Assembly: GCF_041381155.1 (NCBI RefSeq)
Contig: NC_091135.1
Coordinates: 2,672,490-2,736,489, forward strand
DNA length: 64,000 nucleotides
Source: Argopecten irradians
Taxonomy: Eukaryota > Mollusca > Bivalvia > Pectinida > Pectinidae
Reading direction: 5' to 3'
The translations under genes and the position numbers were made by a program. Position 1 is the first letter of the stretch. Every line of letters starts with the position of its first letter. Below, one piece after another: positions 35,112 to 50,100 of this stretch. The notes under the pieces are model-generated. The model was not told where the DNA came from. It did not search any database and was given only the letters and a program-made list of their open reading frames with translations.

Positions 35112-38100
35112 GTATTTGCGGCATGATTATAGGACGTGTCCAGTAACCTGTGGGAAACTCCCTCTGGCCATCATGCATTTATTGTGGTTCTTCACAAGGA
35201 CAACCTTACTTAATTGTCGACACAAATTAAACAGACATAATTATGAATTAATATTCTGTTGAAATATTGCAACATCGAATAGAAATATTGAAAATTGAAG
35301 TACAATTAAAGTAAAAACTTAGATATTTTATGAGATAAGATGAAAGTACAAAATTACATTTATTTTTAGTCAACTGTTCAATAGCAGTACATCAAGGATT
35401 TTTAAGTGAGAAGGATTCGTCACTGTCTCTTTACACTACTAAACACCACGCGAGACGCCTATGAACCAGGAATAAAAACCATTTTTCTCAACAAATGCTT
35501 GTCCTGTCAAAAGAAACACCAATGTATAGTTTATTAAATTTCACAATATTTAGTACTTGCTTTAAGGACGGAAGATTTAGAAAAATTGTCTTAAATCTTT
35601 CGTTAAAAAAATATGGCAGCTCATGAAATGACGGCCCGCTTCAGAAAGTAAGACAGTAAGTCTGGCTTCCCTTATGTACATCAAAGGATGCGCCGGCGGA
35701 TATTATAAACATATTGAAGTATTATCGACCCCTTAACAATGTTTAATTTATAGGTGAAGAATGCAATCGGAAATTTTTAGAGTGTCATTAAAAAGCTTTT
35801 AATTGGAGTTTTTACTAGTGTTTTAGTGTTGTTTAGCTATGCAATGAGGTCTTATTTTGGAGAAACAGGTTCTTATATAGACCTTCTATCACACTGTATT
35901 ATCGACCCCTTTGACCTATTATCGACCCCCAAAATAAATATGCAAAAGAAACGTGTTTTATCAAATGTAAAGAGAACATTGTCAAGCAAATCCCATTTGA
36001 AAATGATACACCCGCTTTATAATTGTATTTAATGCACAAAATATTACAATAACTGAATCCTGTATTATCCAAATCAAAAACATGGTTATATATGTATGTA
36101 ATATGTTCCATTCTAGATCTACAATTACGAAACTTGGCATCCAGGACTATATATATGTACTATCGTTTTTGGAATACAAACCTCGATAAAAAGATGACGT
36201 TGAACTGAACATATCAACCAACCAAACGCTTACTGAGATTTGATTTATATTAAAGAAAATTTATATATAATTGCTCAAAATATGTATATGATTAGACGTA
36301 TACAATGTGCATATTCATACATTTTTTTTAGAAATTGCTATTACTAGTGAATATTTACGTGTAAAATACACAATTAAACTTCTACGTTTTTAATATGTCT
36401 GGCAAAAGAGTCAGGTCACTTTTGAAATTTTCTTGCCTGCATGCAAAGCCATGCATACGATATACTACCAAATACTGCATACATATGTTATGGAAACGAT
36501 CTATCGCTCAACTGACAACCCTGGCAAAACAATGCATCCTATATATCAAATTTGATATCCTGTCATTTTGTTTCAGACACTTTGGCGTCACTGCTTTTTT
36601 AATTAATTCTCTTTCATACTTTGCTGAAATTTTTTCTCTTTCTCTCAATCTCGTTTTTTTTTCTAATTCTTTCTTTTTTCTTTCTGCCAATTCCTAATTT
36701 TATAGAAATGGCTCAGATCTCCCTCATCCTTTTGTTTGTTTTCTATCTTAACTCTGCACTCTTCTTTTTTATCAAATTTTTTGATCAAGTCGTTAACATC
36801 TAAAATAAGTCTGCAGTGCCTCATTTTTTCAAAATCATTAGCAATTATTACAGATGTAATTGCAATGTAATAGTTAGAATAATATTCAAAGGAAAGACAT
36901 CGCAAATAATTTATTTTCTTTTTATTAAGAGCAAGGATAACTGCACTGTTGCATTAATATCTGTACAGTGCAATTAGACAAAATATATATAATCGTTAAA
37001 ATAATCGAGAAAATTGTTTATCATACTACATACTTTCGTTGACAGTGACTTGCTTCACGGTCTAAGAAAGATAACTCTTATAATAGGTATTCCGCATTCG
37101 TTTTAGAGATTTTAAAGACATCCTTGCTTCCGGGATGTAGGGGGGGGGGGGGGGGGGGGGGGGGCGAGGTCGATAAATGATAATACATTACATGTAAGTT
37201 TTCAGATTTATCAATCTATTATCGACCCCCTACCCCCACAAAATAAAATTAAGATATTTGCATATCAATCTTTCTTTAATCTGGTTAATGATGTTCACAT
37301 CTCTTTGTTTACGTCCTAAAACGAAGAAAAAAGACAAGACAGAGTCAATACTGAGCGTACCGACTTCGTGCATTCTACTAACTTGTTGCGTAACAACATC
37401 AATTCTAAACTATGCGGTAAAAGTAACTTGCGTCTAGGTCAGTTTTCGGATGTTTTCATTATTGTTTGAGACTATGGAATAGTCAAAAGATGATCCGATT
37501 GCCGTAGTCTTTGTTAATTTGGAGATTGATTGGCAAATATATTAGCATAAGACGAGTTATTTATGATATTAACTGTTGGGGGTCGATAATTGATAGGGCC
37601 GATAATACCTTAAGTTGCTCTACATCAAAAGGAAATCAGTCGTCACCCAACATCACGGTCAGTGAACAAACTCAAAAGCTCTTGCGACCTATTTGTCCAA
37701 AACCCTGAGTGACAAATCCTTCTCACTTATAAATCCTTGCAGTACATGTACTGTATATACTGAGCTAGTATAAATTTTGGCTCTGACCCCCAGGGGGCAG
37801 GAGGTGTAAGGCTTGATAGGGGAAATAGAGATAAATATTTAAATTCCTATAGGAAAGAATTGATAGGGGAAAAAGAGATAAATAATTAAATTCCCATAGA
37901 AAAAAGAAACAATGAATCTGTATTCATAACATAAGTTGGCATTACAAACCAGGTGAGTGATACAGGCCCTCTGTGCCTCTTGTTTGATTCACTATAGGGT
38001 CAATATACAAATTAAATTATGATAAAAATGGATACTGAACAGGGTTAATTTCTTCATATAATGAATTAATTATTGATACGTTACAGGTGGAATTTGCTTA

Positions 38101-41100
38101 TCCTCCACTGATTACTGGCAACAAGGTTGATAGTCATGAAGTTCCAGAAGTTTGGAAACACCTTCCATCCCTGGCCATACCAGATGGTGCCCATAACTAT
38201 ACACAAGGTACTTAATAATGTACATAACTATACACAATAAAGGTAGAACTATTCTAAAAAAATACTTAATAATGTATAATTTTACTAAAAGCAATTACTT
38301 GGGTAATAGGTACTTCATTGTCAGTCAAAATTTGTGTATTATAGTTCCTGTTAAACTTAGTAAACCATAAAACTATTATCAATTTAAAATGCTGGTTGAG
38401 CACTTGCTTTTCAAATGTTTAAAAAAAAACCTATGCGGTCAGGAAAAAAAAAAAGATGTAGATGACTTGAATGATTCCAACTAAATTTACAAACTTCTTT
38501 ATTGTAGACACAATATTTTTCCACCTTCCATCAAGAGATGGCAACTGTACCACTGTTTATGGTGTAGCCTGTTACAGACAGATGGATGCTAAAGTAAGTA
38601 TTTGATAAAAGAATCTTCACATTTGGAACCGAGAATTACGTGTAAAATGGACAAACCAACAGTATATCATTTGAACACAAATTGAAAAATTTATTTTCAC
38701 ATCAATGTTAGCTATGTTCCCATAAGTACTGAATACATTCCTGGGATATTAAGAGCTCCAAACGCAATTTCATGCTATTGTGATGATGTGATCGAGTCAA
38801 GTCAAATTAGTAAACAGATCTTTGGTATCCAGTTTCAAACATCTTGTATTGTAGACTGTTTCTGATCAAATAACCTCAGCGGTTTAAAGATTAACATTCA
38901 ACTGTATGAACAGGTTATATTTGTATACATACTGCATTCTTTAGCTAACCTCAGAAATACAAAATATAATACATGTATACCATATTATAATATTTTAATG
39001 TCAATCATTTGTGATTGCTTTTGATGACGAACTCAGGAATGGTAGATCAACAGACAGGCGTAGCTTGTAGATGTTCACAGCTTACATTCTCTTTACATTG
39101 TTCACTTTTAGATAGTTTTAGTGTTTTTTATTTCAATAACTAAATCTGTTGTTGTTTTATTGTAGTTTCTTAATTTCCTCACATTTTACAGGACTTGGTG
39201 AATAAAACTGCTGATGTGACTAGAAGTACTGTACAGAAAAGTGTGTGTGTTCTCAGTCGACTGGTTAGTATTTCATTGCATATATGTTATATGAATTTGG
39301 CATTTGCAAGACTTTGTTAAATGCTGTCTTTTGATTGTGAGTATGGAAGGGACTACATTTGAAGACTTAATTGAAAAAAAAGTAAAAAGTAAAGCAGATA
39401 ATAACATGATAATTACAATGTATATTAAAAACAGAGCACTGTATACAGTAAAGACTTTTCTTAAGATACTTTATTTCTTCTTCAGCCTTTATTTGGATTA
39501 GTGAAGGCCAAATTGGAGCTTATTACACATGCCTACTTTGAGGAACGAGATTTCACCAAAGTTGGTTTGTTGGAAGAGACATACAAAAACCTGACAATGT
39601 CTGTGACAGAGGGAGTGAGAGATGGCTCTAGGGTGTTTATGGGTAGGTCGTTATGTTACGATAATTGTCATATTGATTGATATTGCTATCTTGCTAGCCA
39701 TACATGTATAAATAGGCCGGACCACCTTCAGTAAAGCATGCGATTTCGATTTATACAACAAGTTCATGGTTATAATATGATATATTTCATTCCTCATCAT
39801 GGTTAATAAATATTATATTGGATGTATTATATATATATATGTATCCCTGAAAATCAAAATCTGTTATATACATGCATCTGTAACAGCGTTTTACTGTCTA
39901 GTAAAAAAAAAAGATTATTAGAGATTTAGAAACATTTACATTGATATTCTATACTTTATGATAATCTATAAACATTGGCCTTTAAAATGATTTTATCATA
40001 TTTTGTAAATAATTTAAATACAGATGAGGCAATCTTAATGTTTTACCACACAGTCACAGAAAGCTGTGTAACTCTCGATCTTTGTATTGTTATTTTATAG
40101 GGATGTCAGTGAGGGATGTTGTATGCCAGTTTCGACACAAGATTGTTCTTCTATTTAAATTGATATTACTGGAACGCAGGGTAAGTAGCATTAACCATTC
40201 ACAATACCAGCAAAATAAATCTGTTAGCTGCTGTAGTAAATGTTTGTTTTGAAGAAGCTGTAGTAAATGTTTGTTTTTGAAAAATTTTAAAGTTCTAAGT
40301 ATTTTTTATTTTCATTGTTAAATTGAATTGTCTGCTATTTAAAGATGCTCCACCGCCGACAGAGCATAAATGATGTTATTCATTTGAACAAGAAATGGTG
40401 TTTAATCGTGTATATATATGCTTAATTAACACAAAAAATAATATGAAATAATTTATTACGCCTTTGGTGCATGCGCAATCATTAATTCATTCCATATAGG
40501 ATATAGTGTCACGGAATTTTTTCGGGATGCAATTAATTATTTTTCATATTTTTAACTTGAAATAAAATTAGAAGCTTAAACTTTTCAATGGTGGTAATGG
40601 TGTAAAGTAAGTAACTTTTGTAACTGAAGAAAAATACTAAATCGTCTGCTCCTGTTTTTTATAGTGAAAAAATACCATTTGTCAGCGGTGGAGCATCTTT
40701 AATTTGAACATATCATTATTGAAATAATATCATTTACCCATTACTGAAATATTGTCAAATTTACATTTACTCAATATACATTGTGTGAACTAGTGCAGTA
40801 TAAAGCTTAACTCTACAGTTCTGTAGCTGCATGATTATGATGGGAATCGGTTGTAAAATCATAATTGCTGATCGGTTTAGGATGACCTATACTAATTATC
40901 AACTCTCCTATAATTATATATTTAATTAACCTTTTAATTCATCAGAAAAAAATAGAATGATAAACTAACTGTATAAATTGAAGCATTTTTTTTCTTTGAT
41001 TCAAATTTGAATTTTAGTGTATCTAATATGTCTAAGGCATTTTGAAATGTAGATTTTCACAGGTATATTATATAAGAAAAGTTCAGAACAGCATGAAATA

Positions 41101-44100
41101 AGCACAAGTCAACTTCGCTAGCCAAGGGTATTAGTTCGATTCTCTTTCTACTACCCTTGGCATATCTCACTTCAGAACAGGTGTTTTTGCTTTCAAATTC
41201 TGATTGGATGCGGCTAGGTTCAGGCGACCAATGAACACGCAGCTTTGATATGTCAACAAAACTGAATTGAAGCGATAGTATAGTGACCTACATTTGTATA
41301 ATGTGGAATCAGGCATGTCATGCTTGTCAACATCAACTCCTAGCGAAGTTATATCACTATCTATTTAATCAATTAGATGTTTTTATACCAGGTAAATGAA
41401 CGTCTTGGAGACATTGCTCTCCAAACAAATTGGAAAGTATGTGCGTGGGTTATGTTTCACAAATTAAACAATTAAAAGATATACTGCGATCTCGTTACAA
41501 AATTGGACATTGCAGAACTTCTGCTGCATGAAACACACAAAAAACCCTGGTGTCCGAACTTACTATTAAACAAATGACTCGCACACATGTTCACCTTTGG
41601 TATTTTGAATCTGTCGCAAACAATACACGTGTTTCATAGGGCGCTGCCATTTTTTCAACCATACAAGAATGATACGAGCTTTTTAATTGGTTGCTTATTA
41701 CGTAAATGGAAGGGACACAACTGCGGTGATCCAGCAGGTGGCGCAGTGCGAGACCACCCGTTCTGAAGTGAGATATGTCAAGGGTAATAGAAAGAGAATC
41801 GGACTAATACCCTTGGCTAGCGAAGTTGAGCACAAGTTATCTCCCATTTAAACTATCGATTATTATCTTTTATCATCAATAGTCTTCAGGGAAATCATTA
41901 TCGATCGATCAGTGATTAAAATTGAGAATCAGTCTAACACTAATAGCTGATATCTCATTTTTGTGTCTATTTAGGTTTTATTCAGTGGCCCGTCTGTTTA
42001 GAAACTCTAATTCTGTAGTTGATATTTTCGTGTCTAGGTTTTATTCAGTGGTCCGTCTGTTTAGAAACTCTAATTCTGTAGTTGATATTTTCGTGTCTAG
42101 GTTTTATTCAGTGGCCCGTCTGTTTAGAAACTCTAATTCTGTAGTTGATATTTTCGTGTCTAGGTTTTATTCAGTGGCCCGTCTGTTTAGAAACTCTAAT
42201 TCTGTAGTTGATATTTTCGTGTCTAGGTTTTATTCAGTGGTCCGTCTGTTTAGAAACTCTAATTCTGTAGTTGATATTTTCGTGTCTAGGTTTTATTCAG
42301 TGGCCCGTCTGTTTAGAAACTCTAATTCTGTAGTTGATATTTTCGTGTCTAGGTTTTATTCAGTGGTCCACCTGTTGAGAAACTCTAATTCTGTAGTTGA
42401 TATTTTCGTGTCTAGGTTTTATTCAGTGGTCCACCTGTTGAGAAACTCTGCAATACATTACTCTCACTGCTCTCCCTGTTTCCAGGTAAGTCTACTCGGT
42501 GTTTAATGTAATGTAATGATACTGAAATGGTTCTAATAGTAAATTAGCTTATAGCTGTTATAACATAAACCCAATAAGCGTCTCATAACTATAATTGGCC
42601 CTTTCCCTTTACAGACACCATATAATTTATTTATTTTATTTTGGAAGTTGATTTGTGGCTCAATCATATGATTTTGAAAGTTCTGAATTTTCTGAATTTC
42701 AGTTTAAGGAAATTCCTGGTTCATACTGCTAAGATAAGATTCCATTTAGATAACTACTTTGATACATATCTTTTGAGGAAAGGACAGTTACCAGACTGTA
42801 AATAACATGTGCTAATTAAGGTATATCTTGCTTAGTGGTGCAGGAAATCTGGCGTATACGGTCATAGAATGTCTGATTACTGAATGACTCGGCTGTGTAG
42901 CTTCCCATTACGAGTTTAAAATATTTCTGATAATATCGTAATGCTTTAAATTACAGGTATGATTGAATTTGGATTGGAAGAAGCCACTTCTAACAGCAAT
43001 AGTAAAAAACTTTCTCCAACAATGAGATCGATACAAATTGGAAGTGATGAAGAAGAATTCTTAGAGATTCGCTACCACAGTGACAGTTCACGACACAGTT
43101 CCCCACAACTATCTCTTGACCCTGAAATACAGCTTTCAATAGACACTGAGGTATCAAAACTTCATCCCCAGGAACCCAGTTCTCCAACAATACCAAGGGG
43201 ATGTGATGACGATTCAGGCACACATGATCCACTTACTAGTGCAGAGAAGACTTATAATTCTTATTCCACAAATTTACATTCCAATGTATTACAGGATAAT
43301 GTAAATGGTAACAGTGGGTTAACAGGCGACAGAAACGGTGCAATATCAGACTCTATAGTAGAGGAAAACAAACATGATGAAGAACATGAAATCCTGTCTG
43401 CAGAAAATTCAAAAACAGATTGTGATAATAATGAAAAACAACAAAAGTTAGATCCTAGCAAGGAAGCAGCCATTCCAGACAGCAGTTGTAATACCAGTGA
43501 TATGTTAAGTAATGAGACAAGCTTTATATTGGCTACAAGGTCGACAGAGATTGAAGTTCCGAACAACAGATCTCGAGGGAGTTCGTTCCTCTCATCGTCT
43601 CCTAGTCCAGTTACCTCCCCTAAGCAGTTGGTTCTGTCGGAGAACAGTAATCCACTAGCCAATGTTAACTTTATCACACACATAGAGGCAGTCCAAACAG
43701 GCCAGACAATTCAGAACAGTGATTCTGTTATAGATATGGAGGAATACTCAGAAATGCTGGAGAAAATGGACTCAGAAACAACAGTGAAAAAATCACCACA
43801 CACAGAACTGTCAGTAAGCATAGAAGGAAGCGGAGAAGATTTGCTTCAACACAAATTAAGTGATAGTGTGGAGGAGCTTGATTCTCCAGAAAGTATTCAG
43901 AAAATTGATAAAGAAGATTGTTTTTCATGGGAGGAGGATCGGTTGTTTTTGTCCATTGAACATGAATTAGAGTCGAACAATAAGGAAAGTAGTGGAGAAT
44001 TCTCAGACAATGATGTAGGAGCTGAAGAGGTTTTCACAGAATCTGGGAAAAAGAATGTCTCTCGACAACAGAGCAAAGCAAGTGAGAATGACATGGCGGA

Positions 44101-47100
44101 TATTAGTAGTGATTTGACAGAAGTAGATCTCGTTTCTTCAGAAACCAGTAGTAAAAAGTCAGATGTCGACAAATCACATGAGGATTTGAGTCCTCAGGAT
44201 CCAGATGGAAAATTGTCTAGTCCAGGAAGCAAAGCTGCTGCTCTGAAGAATAAACTCAGTTCAGCATTTGGTTCCGTGCGGGAAAAGACTTCACGTTTGA
44301 AGCGTGGAAGTAGTAGTGGACAGAGCAGTAGTCCAGGTGATGTTCAAATGGTGGAAATGTCCAACTCCTATCTCGCCTCCAGACTGCAGCAAGATAACTG
44401 TGGATTCCCACTTGTCATTTTCTCTAAGGTAAAAAGTAAACTTTGCTGTGAATTTCTTCCAGACTTTATATATAGCTAGCAATCTACTTGTTTTCATGTT
44501 ATGTTTTTCAGTTTTGTTTCCTATTTATTGTTAAACTGAATGTTTTGAACAATCTTCCAGGGAAATGTGTGTCACCCGTACCTCTCTCTACAATACTATG
44601 ACCTGATGCAGGATGTTAACATCAGAGCCTTCGTCATCGGAGCCACCAACATGTTGTTCAAGCAGAAACGACACCTGACTGATGTAGTTATTGATGTGAG
44701 TATGCCTCAGCATAAGTCCTTTGTAACATTGGTCTCTCAACACAATCCTCACATTTAAGTTATGGTGGAATACTAGAATCATGCACCATTTCGCTGTCAA
44801 ATCCTGTCAGAATAACTCCTCATTAACTACTGGGCCAATTTCAATGAAACGTCACAGAAATGTTGGGGACAATCAAGTGTAAATGTGCAAGAACGCTTTG
44901 TTGGTTAGCAATTTGGCTTACACTATTTTCTAGTTTAAAATAGATGGAAACTTCTTACTAATTTAAAAACATCTCCTTAAACAATCACTTCTTGATATCA
45001 TTTTAAATGTTGATTTACAAAGTTGTTTCTGTTTTGATATTAGCTAGTGTAGAGGAAATCATAGGAGATTCTGTTCTATATATAAAATTTGTGATTGTAC
45101 AGTATCCTGAGTGTCCAGATTTGCGAGTAATGCTTACAAATGCTAAAGCATTGAAGGTTGTACTTTTTAGATTTTCTAAATTACCAAAATTATCCTGCTT
45201 GAAGTATATATATATGTTAAGAAAACCTGTAAAGTGATTTTAACATTAGAACAGGACTTCTTTGGAGTCCATTATCTAGATTACCAGTCTTTGAATGAAT
45301 CTTTTTTAAATGTTTGATCAAAATGAATCTTGATTTACTGGAGTCCTCTGAAGGTAGCTGTGATTGATTAGTTTAGCTATACATTGACATGCTTTTACTC
45401 TCTGGTTCTAAGAATTGGATAGCTGTTTTATTTGACTTGATATATGTCCCTGGATACATATGGATTTCAAAAATGGATAATTTTGTCTATTTGATTTGAA
45501 AATATCGTCCTGGAGCTAATTATTAGCTTCGCTCGGATTAAACAGCTATTATAATATTAACTAAGGTTTAAGATATAATATACATATATTTCACGTGAAA
45601 GAAAATCTTCAATAGACCTTTGGTACTGTACTTTATTAAATGTTGTACATAAATCATATCCATGTATCAGTAGATGATTGCAATTCAACAACATGCTTTG
45701 TCTTTTGAATAAGAATTGAAACTATATTATTAAATTGACAGACAACAGAGAGCCGTGTTGATATACATGACAAAGAGTTACAAAAGGTCCTGAGTCTGAC
45801 CACAGCCGACCTACGGTTTGCTGACATCATTGTGAAGGCGGTCGTAGAAGATGAACAGGATTCAGATTATTTCGATGGAACAGGTACATAATTCGGATTT
45901 AAAATTTTAGTGATTTTTATTACCTGAACCTGTGTTAGTATGTACTGTAATAAATGTAAGCACAATTGTTGATCAAACCAACAGATTCTTCCATGGTGTT
46001 AAGCTGTTAAGTATGAATATTTGCTACATTGTTCATCAGCTTGGTGAGGGGATTCATTATTAAAAATATCTGATTAAACTTTACACTATGTTTTCATCTC
46101 TAAGAACATGTCTGGCTTTATAACCCCAATATAATTTCCCCCTGCAATGATTTGGGGAGACCTGTAGTATGGTGCTGTACCCATCTCATCCCATCCTGTT
46201 CTACTTTTATTTAATATATGTATACATATGTAACAGATATTTTTAGTTCAGTACATGTATTGACCCCAAAACAAACTGAAGTCCTGAGTTGGGAAAGATG
46301 ATTTACTGGAATGACATGCTTAGTAGTTAAGAGCTGAATTCAACAAGATGTGCCATCAGAATCATTTGTATATTTTTGAATTTGAATATGCATGCCTTCG
46401 TCAAACCTGTCCACATGCAAACAAATGTTAAGTGGTCAAATTTTCTTTAACTTTTGCCATCATGATGGTTAATGCCTTTGAAGTTTGTTTCTTCAATTAA
46501 CTTAAAGGAAAGATCATATTAACATGAACCTAAAACCAGATAGCTATATTCTTTTCTTTGTATATTACAGAGTGGGAAGGTGGAGATGAGTGGTTGAGAG
46601 CCCAGTTCAGGATTTACCTCCAGTCCCTTCTAGTCAGCTGTCACCAAGATGGTACCTACCTCAAACAGATTTTTATAACCGCGCAACAAAGTTAAGGGGG
46701 TACACTGGAATTGGGTCGTTGCATGTCTGTCTGTCGCTCCGTCTGTCTGTAGACTCAACTTTGTCTGGCAAACTCTTCCTTAACTACAGTCAAACCTCGA
46801 TGTATCGAAGCTCAAGGGACCGTCAGAAAAACTTCAAAACATCGAGACTTCGAATTACTAGTGTTTGAAATTAGACCAATTTTTTTTTTACCATGACCAA
46901 CTGTGGTAGTTGTGTACATGTTGTCTCCGTTTCATAAACTTTATAATTATTGTATTTACCACAAGCAAAACAAAATAAAAACGAAGTATGCAATTAATCA
47001 CATGTATTGTATATTATAAACAAGACTTACTTGTACTAGGCCTAACCCATGTACATGTGTTCGTTTGGTGACTATTTAAGCGATAGTTAATATTGCGGAA

Positions 47101-50100
47101 TGAATATAAAATCAAAAACATGTTGCAAAAAACGAAACTAAAAAGGAGGAACCGAAAGCGCTACAACACCTACAAAATACTTCGATTTAGAATGATTGAT
47201 TTGCTCCAGTATTTATGCCAAAGTTTTGCAATGTAACAGTTTTGACTATGAGTTACTAATAATGTGGCTCGTTTTTTACCGTTCTGTAAATTCTACAAAC
47301 TGCTACCAATGGCGGCGGCGAACATCAAAAACAACTAACTGTATCTTTGCCGTACTAATGATTTAATAACGCAGCTTGTAAAAACAAAGCCTCATTATCG
47401 GCCTGATCAGTGATATTAATTATCTTCATGATAGCAAGCAAGCAACACAAGCTGTCATAATCCTTATTGTCCGGCGAAGTGCCGTCGCGAGACAGCTAGG
47501 TGTGACAGCATGCCGCGGGGTATCGGTGAACATCTGATCTGTCCAGGTAAATTTTTATTCGAATCATTGAGTGTCAGTTACCTATGATTCTATAACAAAT
47601 GGTCCATGAAAACAGTTCGATACATCGAGAACTTTGATTCATAAAACTTTGATTCATACATGGGTTAGTTAGTAATGTAGTGAAGAAATTCGGGACTGGA
47701 CCAAAAGTTCGATACAGCGAGAAATTTGATTCATCGGAGTTCGAATCATCGAGGTTTGACTATATTTGACAGAGTTTTTATAAAATTTGGTTCACAGAAC
47801 ACTGACATAAAGGGAAGTTGAGTAAACAATGCAGGGTTCTGCAATATCTCCTATTAATGGAGTTATTACTAAATTTGTGCAGCAGGGTTATTAGTCGTTC
47901 ACACTGGAGACAGTTCTATATGATTTAGTTGTAAAGGACTGTTGTTCACCGACCTGTTAATTAAAATGACAAAAGAGTTCCGATACTGTAGTGAGCATTT
48001 CATGACTAAATATATATTGTTCTTACTGGTTCAGTTGTTTGAATTATTTGTAAGGACTAAAGAATCAATGACAAGGTTAAAAAATTTTACTTGTGTAAAA
48101 TCCTTATCATGGGATTAAAGTGAATTGTTGGTGGTAGTGTAATGATAAATTTGACTTTTAGATAAAAAAAGTATAAGAATGTAGGTTCTAAGAAATAATT
48201 GCATGGTTTAATTGATTTTTCAGATGTCAAGCATCAGGAAGACTTTGGTATTCCTTTTGTCCAAGCATTTAAAACAACTCACAGCTATCGTGTATGGACC
48301 AGCACCAAACATGAGGGCATGCAGAATATTGCATTAGGGTGAGTTCTGAATGCTATAAACAGACCCAGTTGATTTTTAAAGTCAAAGTTTATAGCATAAT
48401 ACCTATAGTTTGGGGTTACAAATTTCTGGCTTTCGGTTGTGTAATTATTCTATCTCCTATTGGTGACATCAAGCTTATCCCAAGTTTATTGGCCCTAACA
48501 AAGCTTTGAGAAGAAAACAAATGAATTAATTAAAGTGTTTTATTTTTTACAGACATCCTTACCATGGTAACCTGGGTGTGTCCGATATCAGAATGAGGCT
48601 CTCACAGTAAGTTGTAATAATTGGTTTTTTTTAATACTAAATCTGACTTTCTTATATAATTGGCAGATTCTATTTCTTCATAAACTACGGAAAAAAAATC
48701 TGAGATATGGCGCATAAAAACCTTACATTATCACAGCATCATTGTGTATTGGTTTAAAAACAAATATCAATAAAATTGTATATTTAAACATATTTAATGT
48801 TATCAATTATACTAAAAAATCAATTATAAGCATTTATACAGCTAATTTTGAACTTCATCAGGTTATGAAATAAATTTTGTTTGCAAACTTTTGCAAGATC
48901 AGCTATGCAGAATCACACAGTTTGCAAACAAAATTTCTTTCATACCCCTATGAAGTTAAAAAATAGTAACATCAATGCTTAAATGAAAAACAAAAACATG
49001 TAGGATGTTTAGGTTACACTGCCCAATACTTAGCTGCGATGACATAGCTCTGAACGACGGACGGAAGATTTCTGACAGATGGTCGTCGTCAGAGCTACGA
49101 TTCCGTCCCATTGACCGCAGTGTTGCAAAACATCCAGCGGGAAAATGTTGCATTTCACGTGTGTAATGTAATTTTGTAATTAAATTCAACAATATCAAAT
49201 ATTTTAAACATAAAATGATGATTTATTTATCCACCTCCAAGTCTAAATTATGTTTAAAAGCACATTTGAATGGCTTACATCTCCGACACGGCTCACTTGG
49301 CCGCCATGATGCTTCTCGTTAGAAAGTCTCGCGCTCCAAATATGGCAACTAGTACCATATATGGAATGACCTACAAATTTTCACTACGAAAGAAATATAC
49401 CTAATGTCACAAATTTTTTAACATGAACTTTAAAAATTCTTTTTTCGCTAAATTTTAATAATACTTACATTTTCTCAGTTCCACCATGTTTATTCTTAGT
49501 TTGTTGGCTTATTAAAGCTTTTAAACATATTTTACCTGATGAGTTTCATTTCGTCACGGTTTCCGGTAAATCAAACATGGCGGCGTATTTGAACAGAATT
49601 ATACATGTGTTGTGTTTGCCTTGGATTTTACCACTAATAGTTGATAAAACATTATAATCGAAAGGTTTGTGAATTGAATATTGGTCATAGTTGTCATAAC
49701 AATACAGTTACATAAGGATATTACCCGAAAAATATATTTTTATCAGTCTCAAAGTGCGCATGTGGATCACAGCGGGGCTTGCAACACTAGTGGCAATGGG
49801 GTGGAATTCATACCCTGCCGGGAACCAGAGTGGAGGCAGGGTATGATTATTCGTTCTACCCAATACTGTGTATGCTTGCCAATGGATGAGAAGATAGTCA
49901 AGTTCATATTAATTTATTGTACCATAGCCTGTTTGTTTGAGATTGAATTAGCTACTAGCTACTACAAAAGTACCAATCCTTGTAATAACCTTCGCTACTA
50001 CCGATTAAATATCAAATTTTGAAGTAAATAAAGAAAACTTGTTGCCGGAAAATGAGTCTAATAGTTGAAAAAAAAATGATAAAATTTAACGTACACTTAT

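Noticed and set aside
41922..42506. 194-codon plus-strand frame with repeated F-Y-S-V-A-R-L-F-R-N units
   Set aside because: It is the wrong register of the amplified AVL9 exon-7 acceptor. The exon frame is fixed by exons 6 and 8.
48956..49198. 80-codon minus-strand frame in AVL9 intron 13 as a gene
   Set aside because: It lies in a segment that looks like dispersed repeat, with no start context or splice signals that extend it.
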